From positions 7,626,001 to 7,690,000 of the forward strand of contig NZ_CP070619.1 in assembly GCF_017068395.1 (NCBI RefSeq): DNA of 64,000 bases, written 5' to 3'. A program made the translations under genes and the position numbers. The notes beneath the pieces are model-generated. The model saw nothing but the letters and a program-made list of their open reading frames with translations. It was not told where the DNA came from and did not search any database. The stretch's first letter is position 1. Every line of letters starts with the position of its first letter. This document shows, one piece after another, positions 26,902 to 35,391 of the stretch. Origin of the DNA: Rhodococcus pseudokoreensis (GTDB lineage Bacteria > Actinomycetota > Actinomycetes > Mycobacteriales > Mycobacteriaceae).

Positions 26902-28836
26902 GTGGCTGGCAGAATCCCTGATCGTGACGTTGCGGCCATTCGCGAGCGCACACGGATCGAGGACATCGTGGGGGAGTACGTCTCCCTCAAGCGAGCGGGC
27001 GGCGACTCCATGAAGGGGCTGTGCCCGTTCCACGACGAGAAGTCGCCGTCGTTCCACGTGCGCCCCAACCACGGGCACTTCCACTGCTTCGGGTGCGGTG
27101 AGGGCGGCGACGTCTACTCGTTCCTCCAGAAGATCGACCACATCAGTTTCGTCGAGGCCGTCGAGCAGTTGGCCGACCGGCTGAACTACTCCATCTCGTA
27201 CGAGGGCGGCGGCACGTCGGTGCAGCGCGACCGCGGCACCCGCGCCCGGCTGGTCGCGGCGAACGCCGCCGCGCAGGAGTTCTACTCGGCGCGTCTACGG
27301 GAGCCCGACGCGCAGGCCGCCCGCGACTACCTGACGGAACGGAATTTCGACGCCCAGGCTGCGCAGCAGTTCGGCTGCGGGTATGCGCCCGACGGTTGGG
27401 ACATCCTCACGAAGCATCTGCTGGGCAAGGGTTTCGACGTCAAGGAACTCGAGGCCGCGGGCCTGTCGAAGGCGGGGCGGCGCGGTCACATCGACCGCTT
27501 CCATCGGCGGCTGCTCTGGCCGATCCGGAACCTGTCCGGCGACGTCATCGGTTTCGGCGCCCGCAAGCTGTTCGACGACGACACCATGCCCGGCAAGTAC
27601 GTGAACACGCCGGAAACCGTGCTGTACAAGAAGTCTCAGGTGCTGTTCGGGCTCGACCTCGCCAAGCGGGAGATCGCCAAGGGGCATCAGGCGGTGGTGG
27701 TCGAGGGATACACCGACGTCATGGCGATGCACCTGGCCGGGGTCAAGACGGCCGTCGCCGCCTGCGGCACCGCGTTCGGTGACGACCACCTCTCGATGCT
27801 GCGGCGACTGCTGATGGACGACAGCTATTTTCGCGGTGAGATCATCTACACGTTCGACGGGGACGCCGCAGGCCAGGCCGCGGCGATGAAGGCGTTCGAG
27901 GGTGACCAGAAGATGGCCGGGCAGACGTTCGTCGCCGTCGCGCCCGACGGCATGGACCCGTGCGAACTGCGGCAGAAGTCCGGTGACGCCGCCGTCCGCG
28001 ATCTGGTGGCGCGTCGCACCCCGATGTTCGAGTTCGTGGTCAAGTCGATCCTCACCGAGCACGACCTCGAGACCGCGGAGGGCCGGGTCGAGGCGCTGAA
28101 GCGCACGGTGCCGGTGGTCGCGCAGATCAAGGAAGCGACGCTGCGCGACAGTTACTCCGTCCAGTTGTCCGGCTGGGTGGGCTGGGACGACATCGCCGCG
28201 GTCCGGCAACGGGTGCGGGACGAGGCGCGCAAGGGGGCGTCCACCCGCGGGTCGGTGTCCGCGCCGCCCAGGAAGAAGGCGGCCCGGGACGAGAACCAGG
28301 ACGCCCCGCCGTTGCCGGTCGGCCTGTCCCGTCCCCGGCCGAACGACCCGACGCTGTGGGCGCAACGCGAGGCGCTCAAGGGTGCGTTGCAGTACCCGGC
28401 CATCGCCGGCACCGTGTTCGACTCGCTGCCGGTGGAGACGTTCACGCACCCGACGTACGTCGTGATCCGCGAATCGATGATCGCGGCGGGCGGCGCCAGC
28501 GCCGGCCTCGGCGGCGGCGAGTGGGTCGACGCGGTCAGCCGGGGAGTCGAGGACGTCACAGCGGCGTCCCTCGTGTCGGAACTCGCCGTCGAACCGCTGC
28601 CTGCCGAGGAGGACACCGTCCCGCGATACATCTCCGGCGTCATCGCACGCCTGCAGGAGGTGTGGGTGGGGGAGCAGGTGGCGGAATTGAAGTCCAAGCT
28701 GCAGCGCATCTCGCCGGCGACGGCGTCGGACGAGTTCCACTCGCTGCTCGGCGACCTCGTCGCACTGGAGCAGTACCGCCGGAGCCTGCTCGATCAAGCG
28801 ATCGGCGACACCAACCGGGACGGCATGGCCGGCTGA
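26902..28836 (+). CDS. dnaG: DNA primase
   Basis: Synthesises RNA primers at the replication fork. The 644-residue protein has the N-terminal zinc finger (GLCPFHDEKSPSFHV, HFHCFGCGEGGD; residues about 40-65), the catalytic core and TOPRIM domain (VVVEGYTDVMAMH; TFDGDAAGQ), and a C-terminal helicase-binding domain. A TAGACT -10 element (26889-26894) ends 7 bases before the GTG and no ribosome site is visible, suggesting a leaderless message. Confidence 0.96.
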   Translation: MAGRIPDRDVAAIRERTRIEDIVGEYVSLKRAGGDSMKGLCPFHDEKSPSFHVRPNHGHFHCFGCGEGGDVYSFLQKIDHISFVEAVEQLADRLNYSISYEGGGTSVQRDRGTRARLVAANAAAQEFYSARLREPDAQAARDYLTERNFDAQAAQQFGCGYAPDGWDILTKHLLGKGFDVKELEAAGLSKAGRRGHIDRFHRRLLWPIRNLSGDVIGFGARKLFDDDTMPGKYVNTPETVLYKKSQVLFGLDLAKREIAKGHQAVVVEGYTDVMAMHLAGVKTAVAACGTAFGDDHLSMLRRLLMDDSYFRGEIIYTFDGDAAGQAAAMKAFEGDQKMAGQTFVAVAPDGMDPCELRQKSGDAAVRDLVARRTPMFEFVVKSILTEHDLETAEGRVEALKRTVPVVAQIKEATLRDSYSVQLSGWVGWDDIAAVRQRVRDEARKGASTRGSVSAPPRKKAARDENQDAPPLPVGLSRPRPNDPTLWAQREALKGALQYPAIAGTVFDSLPVETFTHPTYVVIRESMIAAGGASAGLGGGEWVDAVSRGVEDVTAASLVSELAVEPLPAEEDTVPRYISGVIARLQEVWVGEQVAELKSKLQRISPATASDEFHSLLGDLVALEQYRRSLLDQAIGDTNRDGMAG

Positions 28837-28851
28837 ACCGGCCGTCGTCGG

Positions 28852-29100
28852 CTACTTCTTCTTGAGCTGGTCCTGCGGGACGAGGATGGTCGTGTCCTCG
28901 TCGAGCGGCTTCATCGGTTCGAGCTTCGGCTGAGTGTTCAGCGAGTCGGACAGCTTTTGTCGTGACATCTGCAACACCTTCTTCGTGGCCGGACTGGTGG
29001 CCACTGCCTTGGTCGCCCGGCTGATCTGTTCGTAGCGCGCACGTCCTGCTCGCGTACCCAGCACGTACCCAGCAGCGATACCGATCAACAACCGCATCAT
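28852..29100 (-). CDS. Small YtxH-like membrane-anchored protein
   Basis: An 82-residue protein starting MMRLLIGIAAGYVLGTRAGR, one membrane helix with a glycine pattern as in YtxH-type proteins, followed by a basic, alanine-rich helix and a lysine-rich end (QDQLKKK). Function unknown; such proteins are often stress-related or linked to membrane organisation. GGGAGGAAGCGGGA lies just before the ATG pair at 29100/29097. It converges on dnaG with 15 bases between. Confidence 0.75.
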   Translation of the reverse strand: MMRLLIGIAAGYVLGTRAGRARYEQISRATKAVATSPATKKVLQMSRQKLSDSLNTQPKLEPMKPLDEDTTILVPQDQLKKK

Positions 29101-29237
29101 TCCCGCTTCCTCCCGACGCACAACGACCTTCCCCATCCTGCCTGATGCATCGACAGGCAGGCGATTTGGTACTGGGGTGGGGCTATGCGCTACAGTTTCT
29201 CTCGCATCGCCGGGAACGGCGAAGCACAGCAGAATAA

Positions 29238-29310
29238 TCCCCTGTAGCTCAATTGGCAGAGCTTCCGACTGTTAATCGGACGGTTGCTGGTTCGAGTCCA
29301 GCCGGGGGAG
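29238..29310 (+). tRNA. tRNA-Asn (GTT)
   Basis: Cloverleaf fits: acceptor TCCCCTG with CGGGGGA, anticodon stem TCCGA/TCGGA with loop CTGTTAA (anticodon GTT at 29271-29273), and the T arm GCTGG TTCGAGT CCAGC. Discriminator G; CCA is not encoded. A TACAGT -10-like element lies at about 29190. A terminator follows directly. Confidence 0.96.
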
Positions 29311-29315
29311 CATCG

Positions 29316-29347
29316 AAACCCCGTCCGGTTCATCCGGGCGGGGTTTT
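29316..29347 (+). terminator. Terminator of tRNA-Asn
   Basis: AAACCCCGTCCGG pairs with CCGGGCGGGGTTTT around TTCAT with one mismatch, ending in TTTT, five bases after the tRNA. Confidence 0.85.
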
Positions 29348-29434
29348 CTGCTGTGCGCGGCCAATTCGGATCGGTGCGCGTCCCGGGCGAGTACATTCCC
29401 GCTGTATCGGCAGCAAGCGACCGCGGGGTGTGCG

Positions 29435-30604
29435 ATGAGCGAGGACGGCGGCGAAACCGAGCGGACGGGGTCGGTCCGGCGTTTCGGCACCCGCGATGCC
29501 CCACGGTGGTTGCTGCCCTCGATCCTCTACGTCCTGCTGGCCGTCGCCGCCTACCAGTTGTCGGGGTGGCTGTTCGTCAACCTGCGCGGATTCCTGGGGC
29601 TGCTGTTCCTCGCGTGGTTGTTCAGCATCACCCTCGAACCGGTCGTCGACTGGCTCGAGCGCCGGGGGCTGCGGCGCGGCCTCGCCACCGGACTCGTGCT
29701 GCTGGCACTGTTCGTCTTCGCCATCGCATTCCTGGCGCTCTTCGGGACACTGCTCGCCCAGCAGCTCGCCCAGCTCCTCAAGGCCTTGCCGAGCGCCCTG
29801 TCCTCCGTCACCGACTGGTCCAATCGTGTGTTCGACACAGACTTCGCGACCGGCGAGGATCTGATCCGCCTCACCCCCGAGACCGTGCGGGACCTCGCCG
29901 AGCGATTCACGCCCGGAGTTCTCGGCGTGCTGTCCTCACTGCTCGGCGTCGTCTTCCAGATGCTGACGCTGCTGCTGTTCGTGTTCTACATGTCCGCGCA
30001 GGGACCGGCCCTTCGACGGACCATCTCGAGCTGGTTTCCGGCGCGGCAGCAGCGGGTCATCTCGGTGGTCTGGGAGATCTCGGTCGAGAAGGCAGGCGGT
30101 TACGTCGTATCGCGGCTCATCCTCGCCGCCATCAGCTCGGTCGCCACCGGCATCTTCCTCGTGGTGATCGGCGTGCCCTACTGGCTGCCGCTGGCACTGT
30201 GGACCGGCATCGTCTCGCAGTTCGTCCCCACCCTGGGCACCTACCTCGCGATCGCCCTCCCCGCGATCATCGCGGCGGCGTCCCAGCCGATGGACGGCGT
30301 GTGGGTGATCGTGTTCGGCACCGTTTACCAGCAGATCGAGAACTACGTGCTGCACCCGCGCATCACGTCCGCGACGGTGTCGATCCATCCCGCGGTCGCG
30401 TTCGGGTCGGTGATCGTGGGCGCATCGCTGTTCGGTGCGGTCGGAGCGCTGGTGTCGGTCCCGGTGGTCGCGGCGATCCAGGCCCTCGTCGAAACGTACG
30501 GGCGACGATACGAACTCGTCGCCGACGAACCGGCGCCGATCATCTCAGTCGAACAACGCGAACACGCGGGCGACGAAGAACGCCGCGATTCCCAGGATGA
30601 GTAG
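29435..30604 (+). CDS. AI-2E family transporter
   Basis: A 389-residue multi-pass membrane protein of the PF01594 family, whose members export autoinducer-2-like or other small solutes or act as ion antiporters; the substrate here is unknown. Around eight helices occur, with the typical hairpin arrangement: LLPSILYVLLAVAAYQLSGW, LFLAWLFSITLEPVVDWLE, a soluble region at about 120-190, and GIPYW-like GVPYWLPLALWTGIVSQFVPTLG. QQIENYVLHPRI is a family hallmark. GTGATG context: ATG 29435 follows TGTGCG; no strong ribosome site. Its 3' end overlaps a minus-strand membrane reading frame. Confidence 0.88.
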   Translation: MSEDGGETERTGSVRRFGTRDAPRWLLPSILYVLLAVAAYQLSGWLFVNLRGFLGLLFLAWLFSITLEPVVDWLERRGLRRGLATGLVLLALFVFAIAFLALFGTLLAQQLAQLLKALPSALSSVTDWSNRVFDTDFATGEDLIRLTPETVRDLAERFTPGVLGVLSSLLGVVFQMLTLLLFVFYMSAQGPALRRTISSWFPARQQRVISVVWEISVEKAGGYVVSRLILAAISSVATGIFLVVIGVPYWLPLALWTGIVSQFVPTLGTYLAIALPAIIAAASQPMDGVWVIVFGTVYQQIENYVLHPRITSATVSIHPAVAFGSVIVGASLFGAVGALVSVPVVAAIQALVETYGRRYELVADEPAPIISVEQREHAGDEERRDSQDE

Positions 30605-30685
30605 CCCGACCACGACGACGTCGAGGACCGGCAGTGCATCCTTCGTCGACGACGAAAAGCGCTGTCGGGACCGGCTTCGTCCCGG
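30545..30685 (-). other. Start-less small membrane reading frame, possible gene or remnant
   Basis: Between a TAG and a TGA this frame encodes SSSTKDALPVLDVVVVGLL then ILGIAAFFVARVFALFD: a convincing membrane helix with strongly GC-rich third codon positions. It has no ATG, GTG or TTG before the helix; a GTG lies only inside it (30613). A GTG at 30708 in a neighbouring frame would join it if one base were added at the TTTT run (30656-30658 area). It may be a frameshifted small gene, or use CTG 30634. It overlaps the end of the transporter gene tail to tail. Confidence 0.4.
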
Positions 30686-30748
30686 CTACGCGCCCGCAGG
30701 GGGCGCACGGTAACATCGGCAGGCCGCGACAGCGAGTGGTGCGGTGAT

Positions 30749-30822
30749 GGGGCGGTAGCTCAGTCGGTTAGAGCCGTGGACTCATAATCCATTGGTCGCG
30801 GGTTCGAGCCCCGCCCGCCCCA
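30749..30822 (+). tRNA. tRNA with CAT anticodon (elongator Met or Ile2)
   Basis: Acceptor GGGGCGG/CCGCCCC, anticodon stem GTGGA/TCCAT with loop CTCATAA (anticodon CAT at about 30783-30785), T arm GCGGG TTCGAGC CCCGC, discriminator A, CCA not encoded. It is not an initiator type. The TTGGTCGC variable region resembles bacterial tRNA-Ile2, whose CAT is modified to lysidine, so Met versus Ile2 is open. Confidence 0.9.
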
Positions 30823-30874
30823 CCCACTTCCCCGGTCGGTCCGGTCTTCCCAAGTCGGCCCGGATGCGGGCAGT

Positions 30875-31498
30875 GTGAAGACCATGGAGTTGGCGCGCGA
30901 GGAACGGGAAGAATTCGCCGAGCTGCTCGCCGGGCTGTCGCCGCAGCAGTGGGAGTCGCCGAGCCTGTGCGAGCGGTGGCGGGTCCGGGACGTGGTCGCG
31001 CACGTGATCAGCTACGACGAACTCGACTTCCGCAGCCTGGCCGCACGGTTCGCGAAGGGCTGGTTCCTGCAGGACCGGGTCAACGAACTCGGGGTCGCCG
31101 ACCTCGCGGACCGCACCCCCGAGCAGCTGCTCGAGTTGATGCGCATTCACGCCGAGCCCAGCGGTTTGCCAGCCGGTTTCGGTGGGAGGATCGCCCTCGT
31201 CGACGGCATGATCCATCAACAGGACATCCGGCGGCCCCTTGCGATTCCCCGGACCATCCCGCCGCGGCGGCTGCGCGCGGCGCTCGAGTTCGCGCGGTTC
31301 GCTCCGCTGATCCGCGGCGCCTGGCGAGCCCGCGGGGTGAAGCTGGTGGCGACGGATCTCGACTGGTCCTACGGCCGGGGACCGCAGGTGAGTGGAAGCG
31401 GGGAAGCGCTGCTGATGGCGATGGCCGGGCGCCGCGACGCACTCGGCGACCTCACCGGTCCCGGCCGGTCGACATTCGCCGCCCACGTCGGCGCCTGA
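30875..31498 (+). CDS. Maleylpyruvate-isomerase-like (DinB/MDMPI) family protein
   Basis: A 207-residue protein of the mycothiol-dependent maleylpyruvate isomerase N-domain superfamily. The typical start is MELAREEREEFAELLAGLSP followed by WESPSLCERWRVRDVVAHVI; His in VAHVISYDE, and the later His in DGMIHQQDIRR, are positioned like the metal ligands of DinB folds. A thiol-transfer or isomerase activity is likely but the substrate is unknown. GTG 30875 or ATG 30884 could be the start. Confidence 0.72.
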   Translation: MKTMELAREEREEFAELLAGLSPQQWESPSLCERWRVRDVVAHVISYDELDFRSLAARFAKGWFLQDRVNELGVADLADRTPEQLLELMRIHAEPSGLPAGFGGRIALVDGMIHQQDIRRPLAIPRTIPPRRLRAALEFARFAPLIRGAWRARGVKLVATDLDWSYGRGPQVSGSGEALLMAMAGRRDALGDLTGPGRSTFAAHVGA

Positions 31499-31575
31499 CC
31501 GAGGGCGCGCACGTGCCGCGTCGTTGTTCTCGGTGCCGGAGCGGGGCAGACTGAATGGTATCCGAGGAGGCCATC

Positions 31576-32058
31576 GTGGACCTGCAGATCGTGGCGATCG
31601 ACAAGCCCGAAGACATGAACGTGATCGTGGGGCAGTCCCACTTCATCAAGACCGTCGAGGACGTGCACGAGGCGCTGGTGGGAGTGAGTCCGCACCTCCG
31701 GTTCGGTATCGCGTTCTGCGAGGCGTCGGGGCCCCGCCTCGTGCGCAACTCCGGCAACGACGACCGCCTCGTCGAGTTGGCCACCCGCAACGCCGTCGCC
31801 GTCGGCGCGGGCCACTCGTTCTTCGTGTTTCTGGAGGACGGCTATCCGGTGAACGTCCTGAACACGCTGAAACAGGTGCCGGAGGTGTGCGGCATCTTCT
31901 GCGCCACCGCCAACCCCGTCGAAATGATCGTGGCCGAGACGGAACTCGGCCGGGGCATCGCCGGCGTGATCGACGGGCACCCGCCGGCCGGTGTGGAGAC
32001 GAGTGACGACGTCGCCGACCGCAAGGCGTTGCTGCGGACGATCGGCTACAAACTCTGA
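31576..32058 (+). CDS. Adenosine-specific kinase family protein (PF04008)
   Basis: A 160-residue protein matching the archaeal-type adenosine-specific kinase family: NVIVGQSHFIKTVEDVHEAL, then FGIAFCEASGPRLVRNSGND, NAVAVGAGHSFFVFL and FCATANPVEMIVAETE. Activity as an adenosine kinase rests on an archaeal member; it is not proven for bacterial relatives. GAGGAGG lies 7 bases before the GTG at 31576; an upstream ATG at 31555 would start before that ribosome site. Confidence 0.85.
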   Translation: MDLQIVAIDKPEDMNVIVGQSHFIKTVEDVHEALVGVSPHLRFGIAFCEASGPRLVRNSGNDDRLVELATRNAVAVGAGHSFFVFLEDGYPVNVLNTLKQVPEVCGIFCATANPVEMIVAETELGRGIAGVIDGHPPAGVETSDDVADRKALLRTIGYKL

Positions 32059-32094
32059 GCGAGTGGCACTGCCCGGCGCTCTACGATGACCGGC

Positions 32095-32613
32095 ATGGCG
32101 ATCACTCCCGACACGAAGAACTGGACCTGGGTCCTCGACCGGGCGTGCCCCGACTGCGGGTTCGACTCGGCGGCAACCCGGTACGAGGACATTCCCGCTC
32201 TGGTCCGGGCGAACGCGGACGCCTGGTCGCCGGTCCTCGCCCGCCCCGACGTGACGGTCCGGCCGGACGAGCAGACGTGGTCGGCCCTCGAGTACGCGGC
32301 GCACGTTCGCGACGTGTTCCGGATCTTCGACGTCCGGCTCCGGCTCATCCTCGACGAGGCGGATCCCCTGTTCCCGAACTGGGACCAGGACGAGACCGCG
32401 ATCGCCGAGCGCTACAACGAGCAGGATCCGGCCGTCGTGGACGCCGAACTGCGTGCGGCAGGCGCCGCGGTGGCGGACGACTTCGAGGCCGTCGCCCCAG
32501 ACCTCCGGGCGCGGACCGGGCGGCGGAGCGACGGCGCCTCGTTCACGGTCGAGACCCTCGCCCGGTATTTTGTCCACGACCCGATTCACCATCTCCACGA
32601 CGTGTCGGGGTAA
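32095..32613 (+). CDS. DinB-superfamily protein
   Basis: A 172-residue DinB-like helical-bundle protein. WSALEYAAHVRDVFRIFDVR places the first histidine, and FVHDPIHHLHDV the C-terminal histidines, typical of metal-binding DinB/YfiT proteins that often use low-molecular-weight thiols. CPDCGFD near the N-terminus is an extra cysteine pair. A TACGAT -10 element (32082-32087) ends 7 bases before ATG 32095, so the gene is probably leaderless; ATG 32086 would then be excluded. Confidence 0.75.
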   Translation: MAITPDTKNWTWVLDRACPDCGFDSAATRYEDIPALVRANADAWSPVLARPDVTVRPDEQTWSALEYAAHVRDVFRIFDVRLRLILDEADPLFPNWDQDETAIAERYNEQDPAVVDAELRAAGAAVADDFEAVAPDLRARTGRRSDGASFTVETLARYFVHDPIHHLHDVSG

Positions 32614-32723
32614 CAGTTTCGGATTCCCGGACCCGATTCGGTAGAACGTGTTCCAATTCGGCCGGTTTGTGTCTATCGTCACATCAGCAGATGCGCAGAC
32701 ATGAACGAAGGGTTGGGAGTCAC

Positions 32724-33851
32724 ATGAAGACCAAGGGTGCGATCCTGTGGGGCCTGAACGAGCCGTGGTCGGTCGAGGAGATCGAGATCGGCGATCCGGT
32801 TGCGGGCGAGGTGCAGATTCGCATGGAAGCCGCCGGAATGTGCCACTCCGACCACCACATCGTCACCGGTTCGATGCCCATGGCGTCCTTCCCGGTGATG
32901 GGCGGCCACGAAGGGTCCGGCGTCATCACCAAGCTGGGCCCGGAGGTCAAGGATCTCGAAGTCGGCGACCACGTGGTGCTCTCCTTCGTACCCGCCTGCG
33001 GGCGCTGTCCGGCGTGCTCGGCGGGACATCAGAATCTCTGTGACCTCGGCATGGGGCTCCTGAGCGGGCTGGCGATCAGCGACGGCACGTTCCGCATCCA
33101 CGCGCGCGGAGAGAACGTCATCCCCATGTGCCTGCTCGGGACGTTCTCGCCGTACATGGTCGTACACGAGACGTCGGTCGTGAAGATCGACAAGGACATT
33201 CCCTTCGACGTCGCCGCCCTCGTCGGCTGCGGCGTACCCACCGGGTGGGGTTCGGCGACGCGGATGGCGGAGGTGAAGCCGGGCGAATCCGTCGTCATCA
33301 TGGGTGTCGGCGGTGTCGGCATGAGCGCGCTGCAGGGCGCGGTGGCGTCCGGGGCCCGTCAGATCTTCGCCATCGACCCGGTGCCGTGGAAGCGGGAACA
33401 GGCGCTGAAGTTCGGGGCCACCCACGCGTTCGAGAGCGCCGCCGCCGCGATCGAGCCGATCATCGCACTCACCAACGGGCTGATGGCGCAGAAGACGATC
33501 ATCACGGTCGGGGAGATGCGCGGCGAATACGTCGAGGAAGCCCTGCTGCTCACCAGTAAGTTCGGCACGTGCGTCGTCACGGCGATGGGCGCGATGACCG
33601 ACATGGACGTCAAGCTGAACCTGTTCCTCTTCTCGATGCTGCAGAAGGACCTGAAGGGCACCATCTTCGGCGGCGGCAACGCCCGCGTCGAGATCCCGAA
33701 CCTGCTCGCCATGTACAAGTCGGGGCAGCTGAACCTCGACGACATGATCACCCGCACCTACAGCCTCGAAGGGGTCAACGACGGGTACCAGGACATGCTC
33801 GACGGCAAGAACATTCGCGGCGTCATCCGGTACACCGAAGCCGACTGGTGA
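32724..33851 (+). CDS. NDMA-dependent-type zinc alcohol dehydrogenase
   Basis: A 375-residue medium-chain zinc dehydrogenase close to the actinobacterial NDMA-dependent alcohol dehydrogenases, which hold NAD tightly and pass electrons to a carrier such as mycofactocin. Catalytic zinc ligands are Cys40 and His62 (GGHEGSG) with a later cysteine in VGCGVPTG; the structural zinc uses Cys92, 95, 98 and 106. The Rossmann motif is VIMGVGGVGMSAL. ATG 32724 with GGGAGT 7 bases upstream. No mycofactocin genes are in the window, so the electron acceptor is inferred from the family. Confidence 0.85.
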   Translation: MKTKGAILWGLNEPWSVEEIEIGDPVAGEVQIRMEAAGMCHSDHHIVTGSMPMASFPVMGGHEGSGVITKLGPEVKDLEVGDHVVLSFVPACGRCPACSAGHQNLCDLGMGLLSGLAISDGTFRIHARGENVIPMCLLGTFSPYMVVHETSVVKIDKDIPFDVAALVGCGVPTGWGSATRMAEVKPGESVVIMGVGGVGMSALQGAVASGARQIFAIDPVPWKREQALKFGATHAFESAAAAIEPIIALTNGLMAQKTIITVGEMRGEYVEEALLLTSKFGTCVVTAMGAMTDMDVKLNLFLFSMLQKDLKGTIFGGGNARVEIPNLLAMYKSGQLNLDDMITRTYSLEGVNDGYQDMLDGKNIRGVIRYTEADW

Positions 33852-33871
33852 CGGTCTCGTAGTCTGACCGG

Positions 33872-34690
33872 GTGCAGAGTCTCGATCAGATCGCCCGATG
33901 GCCCGTGGACAACGCTGCGGCGGTGGTCCTGTCGCGAGACGAAGGGGTGATCGGCGAGTACGGCGACCAGCAGCGCGTTTTCCCGCTGGCCTCGGTGACC
34001 AAACTGCTCTGCGCGTACGCAGTCCTGGTGGCCACCGAGGAAGGGGCCGTCGAACTCGACCAGTCCGCAGGCCCGGAGGGTTCGACGGTGCGTCATCTCC
34101 TGGCGCACGCGTCGGGCCTCGCCTTCGACGCGGACCGGGTGCAGACGGCACCGGGGCGCAAGCGGATCTACTCGAGCGCCGGCTACGAGGTGCTCGCCGA
34201 CTTCCTCACCGCGGAGACGTCGATCGAGTTCGCCGACTACGTGGCGGAATCCGTGTTCGCTCCGCTGGCGATGACGGCGTCCGCTCTGGTCGGGCCCGCC
34301 GGCCACGGAGCGCAGGCGTCGGCGGGAGACCTCGGCCGCTTCGCCGCCGAACTGTTCCGCCCGGCGCTCATTTCGCCTCAGACGTTCGCAGACGCCACTT
34401 CGGTGCAATTCCCCGGACTGGACGGAATTCTGCCCGGATACGGCTCACAGCGTCCCAACGACTGGGGTCTGGGATTCGAGATCCGGTCGGGCAAGAGCCC
34501 GCACTGGACCGGTACGGGCAACTCGCCGCAGACCTTCGGACACTTCGGGCAGTCCGGCACGTTCCTCTGGGTCGATCCGGTCGCGGGACTGGCGTGCGTC
34601 GCGTTGACGGACCGCGACTTCGGCGACTGGGCCAAGCCCGTGTGGACCGAGCTGAGCGACGGTATCCTCTCGGAACGCCGACGACGATGA
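33872..34690 (+). CDS. Serine hydrolase of the beta-lactamase/penicillin-binding fold
   Basis: A 272-residue class-C-like serine hydrolase. The active-site SxxK is SVTK (about residue 41-44), the YxN-like motif is YSSAGY, and HFGQSG stands in place of KTG. No signal peptide is visible, so it is probably cytoplasmic and more likely an esterase or peptidase than a resistance enzyme. TAGTCT ends 6 bases before the GTG at 33872, suggesting a leaderless message. It follows the dehydrogenase by 20 bases. Confidence 0.83.
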   Translation: MQSLDQIARWPVDNAAAVVLSRDEGVIGEYGDQQRVFPLASVTKLLCAYAVLVATEEGAVELDQSAGPEGSTVRHLLAHASGLAFDADRVQTAPGRKRIYSSAGYEVLADFLTAETSIEFADYVAESVFAPLAMTASALVGPAGHGAQASAGDLGRFAAELFRPALISPQTFADATSVQFPGLDGILPGYGSQRPNDWGLGFEIRSGKSPHWTGTGNSPQTFGHFGQSGTFLWVDPVAGLACVALTDRDFGDWAKPVWTELSDGILSERRRR

Positions 34691-34815
34691 CACACCGATT
34701 GCTCGAATCACTGGCGCAACACACGCATCACAGGGCACACTGGTCAACCGAGCGTGCTGCACACACCGACTGAGGCCGTTGGGGAAGACGTCCCTCGTCG
34801 AAGCAGGAGGCTCGA

Positions 34816-35325
34816 GTGCGCGCATTGAATCAGTTCGCGGACGTGACGGCTGGTGTTGTCTATATCCACTCGTCGCCCGCCGCGTTGTGCCCCCATATCG
34901 AATGGGCGCTGACCGCGACCCTCGACTGCCGAGCGAACCTGAAATGGACCTCGCAGCCGGCCTCCAACGGCGTCCTGCGCGCGACCACCAATTGGGTGGG
35001 GCCCGTCGGCACCGCCTCGCGGTTGGTCAATGCGCTCCGCGCCTGGCCGATGCTGCGCTTCGAGGTCACCGAGGACGCCAGCGAGGGCGTGGACGGCGAA
35101 CGGTTCAGTCACGTGCCCGGCATGGGTCTGTGGCACGGATCCACCAGCGCGAACGGCGATGTCGTCGTGGGGGAGATGCGTCTGCGGGCACTGATGCAGG
35201 CGGGCGGTGACATCGCCGCCGAACTGGACTACGCACTCGGAACCGCCTGGGACGAGGCGCTCGAGCCGTTCCGCAGCGGCGGCGAAGGCGCCGAGGTCAC
35301 CTGGCTGCGCCGCGACGTCGGCTGA
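34816..35325 (+). CDS. DUF3145 protein
   Basis: A 169-residue actinobacterial protein of unknown function recognised by its start, TAGVVYIHSSPAALCPHIEW, and the tryptophan-rich middle. No signal peptide or catalytic motif. AGGAGG lies 7 bases before the GTG at 34816. In many actinobacteria the family is found next to fatty-acid synthesis genes, as here (accD6 follows on the other strand), but no functional link is established. The 34691-34815 gap holds only its leader. Confidence 0.87.
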   Translation: MRALNQFADVTAGVVYIHSSPAALCPHIEWALTATLDCRANLKWTSQPASNGVLRATTNWVGPVGTASRLVNALRAWPMLRFEVTEDASEGVDGERFSHVPGMGLWHGSTSANGDVVVGEMRLRALMQAGGDIAAELDYALGTAWDEALEPFRSGGEGAEVTWLRRDVG

Positions 35326-35345
35326 CACCAGCACACGGACGCGAA

Positions 35346-35372
35346 AAGGCCCCCACCGCCGGTGGGGGCCTT
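35346..35372. terminator. Bidirectional terminator between DUF3145 and accD6
   Basis: AAGGCCCCCACC and GGTGGGGGCCTT pair perfectly around GCC, with A and T runs at the two ends. It sits between convergent genes. Confidence 0.9.
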
Positions 35373-35391
35373 CTCTCGATCAAAGCTCAGA

